Positions 37,881 through 49,775 of a stretch of DNA of 64,000 nt are shown here, piece by piece (within the stretch, counting starts at the first letter, position 1; each line of letters starts with the position of its first letter). Below the pieces are notes generated by a model. It worked only from the letters and a program-made list of their open reading frames with translations. It had not been told where the DNA came from and did not search any database. The translations under genes and the position numbers were made by a program. The stretch is from positions 16,120,428 through 16,184,427 of the forward strand of contig NC_059480.1 of the NCBI RefSeq assembly GCF_018139145.2, given 5' to 3'. The stretch comes from Gymnogyps californianus. Its lineage: Eukaryota > Chordata > Aves > Accipitriformes > Cathartidae.

Positions 37881-38379
37881 GTGCACTCTTGACATAGGAG
37901 GACAGCCATACTCACATCACGGGGCTCAGACACAGCACAGTCACAATCATTCTCCAGGGGAAGAGTGATTTGTTGCAAAGGACTCATTTCTTAATGTCTT
38001 CATTCTCAGCACAAACCTCTAAATGGCGTTACTCATCCCTCATGATACACGAGATATCCTAGAAGATGGCCACTACTGCTAGGCAGGATGGAAATTATAA
38101 GGGCTATCAAATCAGTCCCAAGGCTTCAGGGCTGGAGCTGATCACCATCTGGAAGCAGGAAGGAATCTTGCCTCAGTGATAGCGTTACTGCAGAAAGGTT
38201 ATGGATTGAAGCGGTCATGGAGCTGGGAAGGCAAGGAGGGAACTTGGTTTTCAAACATGCAGTGAGGCCATGGCTAAAAAGGGGCAATTGCACTGAATAG
38301 TTACAGGACCCTTTTGAAGACAAGCAAAGTGTGGTGTCTTCACCCTTCCTAGAGTAAATTTCCACAATGCTCCACCTAT
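37881..38379. other. Unique non-coding sequence, no feature seen
   Basis: Ordinary mixed-composition DNA without an open frame over about 87 codons. Still A-rich (22 A to 13 T at 38041). Confidence 0.7.
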
Positions 38380-38640
38380 CATAAAGCAATCATATAATTC
38401 AAGGTTAATGCTTCAAGACACTCTTAAAGGTACAAACTTGTTATAATATGCACTACGTTAATTACAGCTAAAATTATTCCCAGCATTTTTACTTTGGCAC
38501 TGAAACATCTGTTTGCATCTGCAACGAGCCTCTCTTATCCCACAGCAAATTGCATAATGTTTTCATTAGCACCATCTAGCAAATGACAAGACAATATTTC
38601 AGTAATGTTTCTGCCACTAACAGATGTGATCTTGTTGAAA
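38380..38640. promoter_or_regulatory. Candidate conserved non-coding element near a strand-skew switch
   Basis: Contains ACGTTAATTACAGC, CTAAAATTATTCCC, AATTGCATAATG and TTTTCATTAGCACCATCTAG, a run of homeodomain- and POU-like cores. It ends about 150 bases before the A-rich to T-rich switch near 38.8 kb. Function is inferred only from motif density. Confidence 0.22.
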
Positions 38641-41269
38641 TCTCTCCCTTTGGTTCCCTTTACCTTCTTGCTCCCCTGGAATGAGAGGATATAGAAAAAG
38701 AGGAGAATAAAACATTACAATAAAGGGGAAGTTAAGCAACCTCTTTACAAACAACCTAGAGCAGCAAATGATTTGAGATTTGGAGAAAGGGAGCTTGCAT
38801 GTTATTTGCACTTGTTCTTGTAGATGTAATGACCAGCAATGTGCCTCAACCCGAAAACTTTATTTTAAATCAGGTAAATGTAGCCGTCCCTTTTAAGTAA
38901 GATGACTGGCTGCTTTATGAAGCTGTTCGCTGTGTAGACTCAATCGCATCTTGCTAACTACGTTTCTTCTTTCAGTCTGATTTCTGGGATCTCACAAGTC
39001 TCTGTCTCAACCCAGTCTTTGGCTGAACTGTTTAGGCTTTCAGCACCTCTCCAGGATCTGCATCCAGACATGTCACTCTGTTGTCTCTGGATGCAGTGAG
39101 AGTGCTGCTCAGTGACCAGAAAGCTCTTATAAATTCAAAGTATTTCAGGGCAAAAGAGATCCAACAACGAGCATACAGGATACTAACACACTTTGTTCAC
39201 TGGATAGCAAACAATTTCTCAGTAGGAGTTCTGACATAACCGAGCTTCTCATGGTCTCTCTGAAACTTCTAAGGTCTGGTACAGACCATGTTTCCTCGCA
39301 CGGACCGTTTCTGAACCTTTCTTGTTTTGGGAGAGTCTCCTTAAAACCTTAGGTTTTTTGGTAATGCTGCCACCCTGGGAGTTGTTATGCTACCTTGTGA
39401 CCCGGCTGTCACTTGAGCCTGAACTCCAGCAACCTCCTCTGAAGTTTCTATGATGGCCCAGCATCCTGGCTCGGGTTTGGAGCCAGATGTCTAGCTCACA
39501 AGTAGTGAAATATGAACATGGGTGGAAGACATTGGCTCAACCTGTACCTTGTCCCTAAGGGCAGCATGACTGTCCTGATCACTGTCCTGCCTGAATATGC
39601 CTCACCCAAAGTATTCATCCTCCAGGAGTACCTCAGAGAGCCTGGTGAGCTCAACCACATTCCCATGTCCTCTTGTCCTGTTCCCACACTGCCCAGCCCT
39701 TATGGCCTTTCATAAAAATCCTGTGTGTAGCAAATGCTCTTCAGGGGAAATGCAGGAGTGGATGAAAGGTGGGGAATGAAGGTGAACTCAAGCTTGTCTC
39801 TACTCATGCATCATGGAGATGTAACTGGAGTAAGCCCTGGATGAACTGAGAGAGTACAGGTGCAAATGCCTGAGGGCTGGGGTAGGCAGTCCCAGTGTAA
39901 GCACACACAGGTGCTCCTGTCAAAAGCAGTAGGAAAATATTTCTTCAGACCAAGTCACTTTCTTACATTGTTTATAGCCTATTATCTATTAGTACTCAGA
40001 GTTATTGGAATAAATCTTGCAACCTGTTTTCAATAGAATTATGTTTGGTGTCTGGATCCTTCCTGTTGCTCTCTTCCCCCCTCCCTTATTAAGCAAAGGC
40101 AATTCATCTGCACAGGAAACTCTGATGATGGATTTAGTAAAGAGTAACTTTACGCCACCGATCAAACACTTACAGCATTCCTAAAATTACAGCATAGCAG
40201 TTCCATAGCTGTAAGAAATCTTTTTTTATTCTTCTCACTTAGCCTGGAGTATATCAGGACTTCATTTTCTAAAATCAATAAGTGAGAAGAAAGTCAGATT
40301 TAGCATATGAAAGCAGCAATAAAGTGTGAGTCCCTCTTTTACTCTGCTTTTCCTGTCTTGGTATTGTCCTTCAGGGATCATTCCTAAAGGATTTACCATC
40401 CCATCCTCAGTTTCTGATGAGAGTCTGAGCAAGGTTTCTTGGGTGAGTTGATGGTCCTGGTGAAGCCACTGATAATCCACAGATTGCTGGACTGAGACTG
40501 AAGTGAATTTTTGTACTACAGAGATGTACTACAGCTCTTGCAAAGGCTGTCTACCCCAAAATATCCCAAATGTATGGTTTAGTGTATATGAAGTTTGGTT
40601 GAAAAATTATGAAACTGTCACAACAGTAAACACTTAGTTCATTTTAATCTTTTCTTGGCTTTTTAGCCTTTAGAACTCTGTTCTAAAAACTTCTTTCCCC
40701 AATCTTGAAGGCTACAAAATAAACAAAAGCTTAAATTCTCCCTTAGTCCAGTAGGAAATTAAAGAAAAATTACTCTTGCAATGGGTGACAATACTATATT
40801 CGCACATACCATCAATAGCCATCTAGTAAACAATTCAGCTCTCCAGCCAAAATTCTTCTTCCTTGCTTATGTTTATTTCTGGAAATTCCTTAAGCAAATA
40901 AAAATCAGCTTGGGTTACCCACCCTGCATGTGCTGATCTGCTCTGTGGATGTGTCCTTGCTGCAGACCTCATTTAGAAGACGTTGCTATGACTCCTCACT
41001 CCCTGATCGCTCAATTGGAGCAACCTGCTCAGTGCCTTCCTTTATAGTCCAGATTCCTCCAGCCTCATGGCTCATGCAATGTATTATAACTGTGTTTCTA
41101 CAGGACACGCTGCTAAGCGTCTAACTGCTTTGCATCATTGCAAAATTAGCCAGAAAACAATAGATTTGTGCCAGGCTTTTTATAAAGTTATTTGAACCAT
41201 ATTTGCATTATGGTTCAAAGGCATCAACCAAATGACAAAACTCTTGAAATAAGACTTGAAACAGATATG
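38641..41269. other. T-rich unique non-coding sequence
   Basis: From about 38.8 kb the plus strand becomes T-rich (10 A to 25 T at 39301, 14 to 21 at 40381). No gene or repeat is supported. Open frames are 60-72 codons. Confidence 0.65.
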
Positions 41270-41385
41270 ATAAACAAAGAAGATAATTATTTCAGTTTCA
41301 AATTGGGCAACTGAGGCACAGCAGGGTTGAGAGTCATTGTTACATGAAAACCTGCAACAGATAAAGGTTTGAATCTGACATTGCT
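41270..41385 (-). repeat. Decayed MIR-like SINE, antisense
   Basis: On the plus strand, GATAATTATTTCAGTTTCAA, ATTGGGCAACTGAGGCACAG, CAGGGTTGAGAGTCATTGTT and GGTTTGAATCTGAC match the reverse complement of an amniote MIR-like SINE ('ataattattccattttacag', 'attgggaaactgaggcacag', 'agaggttaagtgacttg', 'gggtttgaatctgac'). Among the best-preserved SINE relics here. The CACTGAGGC-type core makes the family assignment good, but boundaries are approximate. Confidence 0.75.
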
Positions 41386-43559
41386 TTTCAGACATTACTT
41401 GGACTCTCTCTTAACCTTTTGGCTGATTATCTATTCTGAGTGGTCTATACTCTGCTTCTGAATCAACACTCATTGCCTGTCTTTATTTTCTTTCCCTTTT
41501 CTTATAACCTAGGCATCTGATTGATTAACCATTCTTTATTTCATGAATGTTGCCAAACTTTCTATTTTCCTATATCTGTGTTCTTGTGTTTCTGGATTGT
41601 TAAGCATGTAAATTAAATTCAATTGCAAATTGAATATATAATTGTGCATATGCAGGGTCCTGAAGAATAGAGAGGACTTTAATGAGAGAAGATATTCCCA
41701 CATCTGTAATTCTGACCTACTCAGTCTTTCAGAAAGGAATTGTTCAACAGATTTGAAATTGCATCATTTCAGATCATTTTGGCAGCTTTTATAGTCAATT
41801 ATTTTTCTCTCATTGAAGTCTTCCTGAAAAAGAAGGGCAACCCTTTCCTCCCCTGATTGGGAACGTGTCTACTGCTAGACTGGGGGATCCCTTTGACTTA
41901 AATTTAGATATTTAAACTTAGGGATCTGAACTAAATAGATAATATACCTTGCTTTTCAGTGGAAAGAAATGCAAGTGTTTGGATCCTTGAGTCCAGGCAA
42001 GGACTGGGCTTTGCCATTCCTGGTGCTGGATTGAGGGGCCCCTGCCACTGGAATACCTCAGTGTAGTCACTTCATAGATGCCAGTTTTCCCTGAGAATCA
42101 CTAGAAAAATCAGGACAGGTCAGACAACCCAGTTAACCTTTTCCTCTCTGATGTAGGATATCCTTTTTGACAGAATTGAAACCTATGTCCATTCATGGGG
42201 AGCAGGAAAGTCACAAAAACTCAGAAGGTCAACTTTTGTATTTTCTTTTCCTCAAACACAAAGGGAAAAAACCCATCCAGTTACAAGGATTTTTCTCCCA
42301 GAATGAATTGGCTTTAATTTTGGATCATTCATGATGCAACAACATAGGGCTTTGCCAGGGATGTTTCCCTGTTGGACCAGATTTACATACATTGCTCATT
42401 TCTAACACCGTACTTCACACGTGGTTCCCTAAGTATCAGCTGAACTCTCTAAAAGTATGGAAGTAAATGGGAAAATGAGATCATAGTCAGCTTCTTTGGG
42501 ATTACTGGTCAATAAGGGCTTACTGGCACTTTTGGCAAGGAAAGAGGTTTTATCCTTCTGACCTTCTGGACGCAATGTATCACTTGCCTTGTACATTTTT
42601 TGCATTATTGTTAGGCCATTTTAAATACTCAAAAGTAAGTTTGATAAAGCAGCAGTTACTTAGGAGGACCAACTTACGCCCAGTGTCAAAGCCATAAGTA
42701 CCATTACAAGTCTTCTAATAAACAAATAAATCCATCATGTCTTGGTCAAATTCCAGCCACGTTAATCATTCATGAGCTAAATAAATAACTTGCAATACTT
42801 AGTTTATAGCATGGCTTTTGCTACTTTTCCTTCTCAAGGTCTATTTGTGATCTGATATTGATTGTTTCATATATATTTACTCTTAAAGTCTATTAATTGC
42901 ATCTACTAAAATATTTTCTTGGTATGCGGTTTATGGTTGACTTGCAAGCAGCTAACCATGAGGGTTTGAAATCCATGAGACTCTGATGCGCTGCTTTGTA
43001 GCAACTAGACAGAACTGCCCACAATATTGTTTCTGGGTCTTGGGGAAAGAGAATAACAATCACCCTCATGGAAATTTTAATTTCCATTTAGTAGTATGTG
43101 TAAATCTAAAATTTACTTTACTGAAAATTTCATGTCAGTAAAACTTTATTGCCAGTAAAGCAGAATATGAGCATGAAAGGTTCATAACAATTGCTACAGT
43201 AATTGCATTTTTAAATTAAAGAATTATAGACATTTTTAGTTTGCAACATTTGTCCAGTAATTGTGCTGCACTTGCCTAAAATTACAGTCTACAAGACAGT
43301 GAGTGAAGTTATTTTTGACACCTTATCTAAACTTCATGTAATTCCTCAGTACTGTAGACATCTGCTCATTTCACTGCTGCATAGCGCTTCTTCATTATCT
43401 GCCAAAAGATTTGTGGGCACGTGGTCCGCAAAGTGCTCTGGGGTTACTGGTATTTGTGAAAGGTAGCAGCAGCAGCAGCCACTTTCTACTCCTTTTTACT
43501 CAGAAGAATTTGAAATGAGTGTCATATTTGACTCTGTTCAGATTACTTTTCAAGGCAAA
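41386..43559. other. T-rich unique non-coding sequence
   Basis: No gene seen. A near-palindrome at 41617-41635 (ATTCAATT, three bases, AATTGAAT) lies in an AT-rich stretch. Counts of 13 A to 26 T (41461) and 13 to 24 (42541) show the strongest T excess of the window. A minor (AGC)5 run is near 43465. Confidence 0.65.
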
Positions 43560-43900
43560 ATATGCAAATAGCCTAGAATTAATCTGCACAGGGGATATGT
43601 ATGTCTTTTCTTTTAAAGATATCAGTTCACTCAGCTTGCAAACACTCCATTTCCAGCTGTCAATTCTGAAGCATTAAAATCAACAGCCTTAATTATTTGT
43701 TGTTCTCTATACCTACTAATAGCCTCTTAATTGTTTTTTGGATGGGATATTTTTAGAGGGAACCATTAAGTTTTCATACTCTGGCATTGTCCCAGACTAG
43801 AGAATTAATGCGAGGCTCTTAATTTAGCCATAAACAACTGACTTTATTTAAAACATTCCAGTTTCTGATATTCATTTGATTAATCTTCACATCCTGTCCT
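43560..43900. promoter_or_regulatory. Candidate conserved non-coding element with octamer and homeobox sites
   Basis: A perfect octamer ATGCAAAT (43562-43569) is followed by TAGAATTAATCTGC, CCAGCTGTCAATTC, CCTTAATTATTTGTTG, CTCTTAATTGTTTTTTGG, GAATTAATGCGAGG and TGATTAATCTTCAC. That is at least six TAAT-containing sites, an E-box and FOX-like TTGTTT motifs within 340 bases. No repeat similarity and no open frame. This is the densest homeodomain-site cluster in the window; a regulatory role is inference. Confidence 0.3.
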
Positions 43901-46900
43901 GACATACTGCTGCTTCTGGCTGTGAGATATTTACTGTATCTCCCTAGGGATATCCACGGTCCACCTGGTCCTGCTGCTGCCTGGATCTCAAGAGGAGTGG
44001 GTTGTTAGCCCGGGGTGCAGTGCTGAGGATGCCAACAGTGGGATTTGAGGAGTGTTGCCAAATTATTTGCTGCCTGTCCTCATTGCCTCATTCTGCTTTA
44101 GCCCTTTGCTTTCCCCGCCAGCTATGCCTTTTTTCAGCTCTGGCACCCTATGATCTACAAACACATCTTCAGGCTTGTTTCAGCAGCAGGAGGGTTTCAG
44201 GGACAGACCATGCCGATGGCTGCAGGGAGACCCCGGTGCATCTGTGATCAAACAGCCCTGCAGGCACCCTACAGATATTAAAAGACTTCTACACATGGGC
44301 AGGAGCTCCAGACATCAGCATGAGACTTTCTAGTGAATAATAGGGGTATCTCAGCCCTGCTTTGGTCCCAGACTAGCTTAAAAACATATTGCCTTGGAAT
44401 GGCCTATGTTGAGTCCTACCATGCAAGTGATAAAGTAAGAATATAGCTAGAGAGATACATAAAAAATGTTTTCAGCTAAGCCTTGAAGCCAAGCAAAGCT
44501 CATCTGATTGTGCCATGTCTTCAGTCCCTGCTCTAGGATTGACTCCTTCTCTTCTCACCTCCTCCCTCAAACCTTCCGAAGTTGTTCTGCCAGGGTTTTT
44601 TTTGACTCTTGTGTCTTATTTTAAAATGGCTAGTATCACCATCATTAAAAGTAGCTTCTAATTTTCTTCTTCTAATCCCTCCTAGTATAGACTTTTTGCC
44701 CCCCAAAAGGGAAAAAAAACCACCAAGTGAAGTAACTTTCTAGGGACTGCAGAATACCTGCTTTCCTGTCCTATGCCTTTTTCCTGAGATTTTCTGTATT
44801 TAAAAATAAACAGGATGGTTTTGAAGTAGTCACCAGAAGGTGCCAACTGACAGAAATAAAACATCCTCAAGGGACCCAATACCAGCATTTCCCTGCAGAG
44901 ATCCACTGCTCTGATGAGAATTGTAAGATATTTTTAAAGAATGAGCTCTTCATGGCTCTGTTGGTTCAAGCACTACACCTTCTTTCATCAGGGAGGGAGA
45001 AGGGTTTGCGAGCAGAGGCCACACTTTGCACTTCCCTACTTCTGTTGTATTCAGTGCCTATTCCCTTCCTTCAGAGCACAAAAATCAGACATAGGACTGC
45101 TATGAAGAATGCAGATGAGAACTGCCTGCCCTGTCCCTTCAGACTTGCTTTATTCCTTTCCAGATAAATGTTGTCAGCTGCAACCATGTTGAGTAGAAAA
45201 GAGAAGTGGTTGGTTAAGAGTAGAAGAGACAAGTAAGGACCTCTCAAGAGATCACTAACCTATTTTTCTGTAGTAAGGAGCAGCTAGGATGAAATTCCTT
45301 GCTTTTACACCACATATTTCTAAGGAAGAAAAGGTACTAAATTATTAATTTAGTACTAGATGCAAGGGCTGGATTGAGGTCTCAAGAGAATAAGGCCTTG
45401 TCCTTACCCCAAACACCAATGTGATCCAGTAAAACATGGAGAAAACCCCGTTTCACTGCTTCTACAGGGTGTATCAGTCCTGTCCTGGGCTGACCTCTGT
45501 TGAAGGTTAAAGCAGCCCTCATCTTCACAACACTGCTGATCCTAAGCCTGGGCAGGAGTGCCACACCACTAATTAATTAAACCAGTTCCCCACATAATAG
45601 CTGGTGGAATCTCTTTCCCATCGGCATACCTATGTCCATGCTAGGTTTTGGCTGACATTTTGATATCAGATAGAACATGTGATTTTTTTGATGTCCTTAA
45701 CTGATAATGCCAGACTGGCAGAACACGGCCACTAGGTACTACCTGGTACTATTCATCTACTATGCCAGGTACCATCCATCTATCCTGGGTGTTGCGTGCT
45801 TAAGGTGCTGAGATGGACTCTCTACTACAGAGCCACTCGCCTCTCAGCCACCCACGCTCCCACACAAACAAGGAGGAAGCTGACATTTCCTTTTTTCAAG
45901 CACATGGCAGAATCAGAGCAAAAAAGAGCTTTAAAAAACATTTGATAGGGGTCATTCCATCAACACACTAAAATATTAAGCCAGAGAGAAGCAAAATCAG
46001 GAGGGAGCTTCTTCACCTACAGGCAACGATTGAAGGCACAATTCAGAGGCAGGGTGAAAGGTTGTGTTCAAGACTGGTTATTATTTCCCTCATACACACA
46101 TTTATAACTCCCTCTGCGCTTTCTAAGAATAAAATGGTTGTGAATAAGAAAATCCTTGCTAAGACTTTGACTCCTTGTTGGATTTCCACATTGCACATGG
46201 AGACTATGACTACAAAGCCAGTGTTACCAAAGAGGGTTGGAGGTATTCATCTCACCATGTAGGCACCGGAGGGGAAGGTGACACATTGTCTATATGGAAA
46301 ATTTCCATGCGGGGAAAAATGGTCTATTTGCAAGTACAGTTCAGATGTTGGGAGACAGATACAGAAAACCAGTATGGCCCTGACTCGAGGGTGGTCAAAG
46401 CAAGGTGGAGAGGGACCAAAGCATACATCCTGCTATGTTTTTATAGAGGAGGAATGAGTCAGTTTTGATAGGTGCCATGACAGTTGTAACATCCAAGAAC
46501 AAAGTCAGATCCAAAGAAAGGATGGAATTTTTTAATGATAACGAGTCCTGGGTTCTAACGGTTGCTGTAAAACAAGCATTTTAGAAAGTATAAACTTGCT
46601 TACCTCAGGATTTAGACCATCATGAGGATGACACCTTCTGAGGAGTACATGCTATCTCACATTAGAGGGTCTTGAACCCTTCTCAGATGTGTACATCAGT
46701 GCCAAACTATCAGCTTGTTGTGACCCCTATGACAGCTCTCCCTCCTGGAGTCATGCCATCCTCACACGAGTCATGCCAACCCCGTCTGCTGCAATGCCGT
46801 TCTCACAAGGTTATCCTCCCTGGCCCATACGTGACACCACAACTCAATCCCCTTTTAATGATATTCCAAATCAGCTGCCAGCTCCCCCGGTCTCCCTGGA

Positions 46901-49574
46901 AGTCACAAATCCGATAGCTTGTCTGGCTGATTTGTAGGGCAATGCAAAGCTTCTACCTCAGAAGGACAAAATAAGGAAATCTGTATTCCCTCCTCTGCCT
47001 TTCCCCCCACAGCTTTCATCAAGCTGGTTTTCATGGGGTTTGTGATCAGTGAAGCAGGCGTTTAAGCACCGTGTTACAGACTCTCAGAAATAGAAGAGCA
47101 AAGGTCCCAGGTCCCTTCCTGGCATTGCTGGCTAACAGGCTTTCCTCAAGGTGAGGAGAATAGGGCAATCTGATTAACTTCAGGTAATGAAGTGACACAT
47201 TCATCCTCTATTCATCTATTCTTGCAACCTTTAAGATGAATAATAAATAAAAACCAAAGGAAGACTTTGTAGGCTTTGTTGGCAAATGTTTCCCCTTCAG
47301 CTAATGGCAATATATCTTTACACCTGCTCAGTCAATTTTTAATCAAAAGTAAAAATACCCTCTTTGACTTTTTGTTCAGAATATCAAAGGCAATTTTCAA
47401 AGGTCTTAGTATCAGTTAAGCATCCAGACTCTGCTAAAAATTCGTGTACATTACCTATTGAATTGCTTCTATCTATGTCTTCAAAAATCTCACCATACAT
47501 CCAGAGATATATAGTATGATGCAGTGAATTAGCTGCATATAAGCAGGAATGTAATGTTAGTTCAGTGCTTCACCAGGGCTCATTTATCCTGTTTAGAAAT
47601 ATGCTTGTCTGCTTCTGGTATTCCACCTAGTTTGGATATTGTATTATTCACTGAAAATACGCCCTGCAGATAACAGGAAACACACACAAAGCAATTTCAC
47701 TATAATTGATTCTTCTGTCAAAATGATATAAAAACAGAGTAACCTCATAACCATCTGTAGACCAAATCCATACTTAGTCACCAAGATCAGAATTAGATCT
47801 CTTGAGTCATTGAAGATTTATGCTAATATATATGAAAAATCAGAATCCAAAGATCAGAATATGTGCCTATTAATGAATGCAGATTGATTATGCACATACA
47901 CACATTACGTCTTACATGTTAATCACTGAAGGTATCACTGTGTGCAATGGACAGCAAATGCCTATATTCCATCACAAAGATGCACCAGTAATTATGTTTC
48001 AGGTGTTGTGAGTTCACCCCACATCATAGATAGTCATGACAGCATACCTGGATATACTTTCTCCATCATGTATTGGACACTGGTGACATGGCCTGCCTCA
48101 GGAGCTGCTGTTCTGGGAGGTGAAAGAAGTTCTGGAAGACTCTTTCAGCTCTGCTTTTTTTTTCCCCCCCTTTAATTTTTAAGAACCAGTCCCTTAAATA
48201 TGGATCAGGAATCCCCTATCTGACTTTACTTACAGTAGCATCTTCACTATAAGCAGTAACCCAATTGAGTAAATGATACCCAGCAGCAACAAAGTGTTGC
48301 CAATTTTCTTTCTTTGGGGTCAATTGTTTGTTTTTTTTAATGGAAGGTCTTTAGAATTGACCACAAATTCTGGGCAATCAGGCCTTGCTCTCAGCAGCTC
48401 TTTCATCCATCATTCCTGTTTATCAAGAAGTTGTTATTTAATTTCTTGAAAAGATTTTAGGGGAGCATTTTTAGGAGAAAAATGCAACTACTTCTACACT
48501 TACTTTTATTCATTGAGACACCAGTACACACCAGTCATCCTGGCTCTACCAAACATGTAAACCAGAACATTTCAGAGGTTGGGGTTTAGAGGTTTTCTAG
48601 CAATACTCCTGCGATTCTAAACCATCTTTTCTAAACTTCCATTTTGATGACTCTGCATGAGAAGTTTCCAAATTCTTTACATCTGTAAACTCCTAAAAAT
48701 GTTCAGATGGAAATGTGGCCCCCTGGGGCCACAAATTTCAGTCTACAGATGGGAAGCTTTTGTTTTTCCAAGTTATTTTCCATGGGCTTGTAAAACCTAA
48801 TCCTTAGATCGACGGGGTTCCATGGACCACAGCTTGAAAACCTCCAAAGTAATTCACATAAAGATTACTCTCTCCTGGCACGCAGGAACAGGTGATGCTC
48901 TGCAGAAGAAGTAGGCTCAGTAGATTACATTCTTACTGTAAAAGTGTATAAATGATACACAGGATCATAAAAACTTCCAGGACTACAAATCCATAGAAAA
49001 GGCATCAGAGATCAAACTTGTGCCAGTTAACAGACTAATGTCTCAGCCTTGCATTTATTCCTGCAGGAAACCAAAGGGTCAGGATTTCCTTGGCACCTTC
49101 AAGACATCATTGTATGGAGTCCTCAGAGAGGAAAAGGTTATTTCCCTGAAAGAATATTCACATAGGAATATTTTTACAAATATGACTTCCATGCAGTGAA
49201 AATTTAGAAATGCCTAGAACTGGCTCAAAAGGGAACTAAATGGGAAATAACAGAAGGAAAATGTCCCCCCTCCACTAAAAATTTTAAATTTCAACTATTT
49301 AAAAGGTGCTGATTTTGACCATCTGTATGGTTGCTTGAAAATAGAGATTTCCATCAAACTGTCAAGAAAAACACTCCTTAGAATTCTAAAATTGCAGAGA
49401 TCATGAAATATGGGAAAGAAAAAACAAACAAACATACGAAGCCTGTTGTCCCATCCTGCTTGTCACTGATGAGACATCTGACCCTGTTAGGAGAAAGGTA
49501 ATAAACCAGTGATGTCCAAAAGGTATAAAAAGCACACCTGAAACTAGCAGAAATTCCCATTTCTCAGAACTCAA
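43901..49574. other. Unique non-coding sequence
   Basis: No gene supported. A 97-codon frame at 46175-46468 opens on TTG and is unrecognised. AT-rich stretches at 47160-47340 and 47500-47560 may be further conserved elements. T9-C8 and T8 tracts lie near 48158 and 48330. Confidence 0.65.
45334..45356. repeat. Perfect 23-bp inverted repeat (10-base arms)
   Basis: GTACTAAATT (45334-45343) is separated by three bases from its exact complement AATTTAGTAC (45347-45356). Arms of ten with a three-base centre are at the edge of what chance gives in 64 kb. No transposon ends or open frame surround it. Confidence 0.85.
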
Positions 49575-49775
49575 TAGCACCAGTGTCACCTTCTGGTTGG
49601 ATTACCTGGGTTCTAACTCACAGCTCAGAAAACCATCAGCTGGATGACATGGAGCAAGCCACTTTATGCTGCAGCTCCCCCGGTCCCCAGGATGACACCA
49701 CTTCCCAGCCTCTCCACGAAGGTGTGGGAAGGATAAACACATGAGGACTTTTGAGGTCCTCGGAGCCTACAGTTA
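49575..49775 (+). repeat. Decayed MIR-like tRNA-derived SINE, near full length
   Basis: GATTACCTGGGTTCTAACTC, CAGCTGGATGACATGGAGC, AAGCCACTTTATGCTGCAGC, TCCCCAGGATGACACCACT, then GAGGACTTTTGAGGTCCTCG follow the SINE order 'gagacctgggttctattccc, gctgtgtgaccttgggc, aagtcacttcacctctctg, tccccatctgtaaaatggg, gcgctttgagatcctctg'. All main landmarks are present with spacing close to expectation. The core is strongly mutated, which indicates an old copy. Confidence 0.7.

Noticed and set aside
46175..46468. 97-codon frame that looked structured
   Set aside because: It starts with TTG and no retroviral, transposase or cellular motif could be identified.
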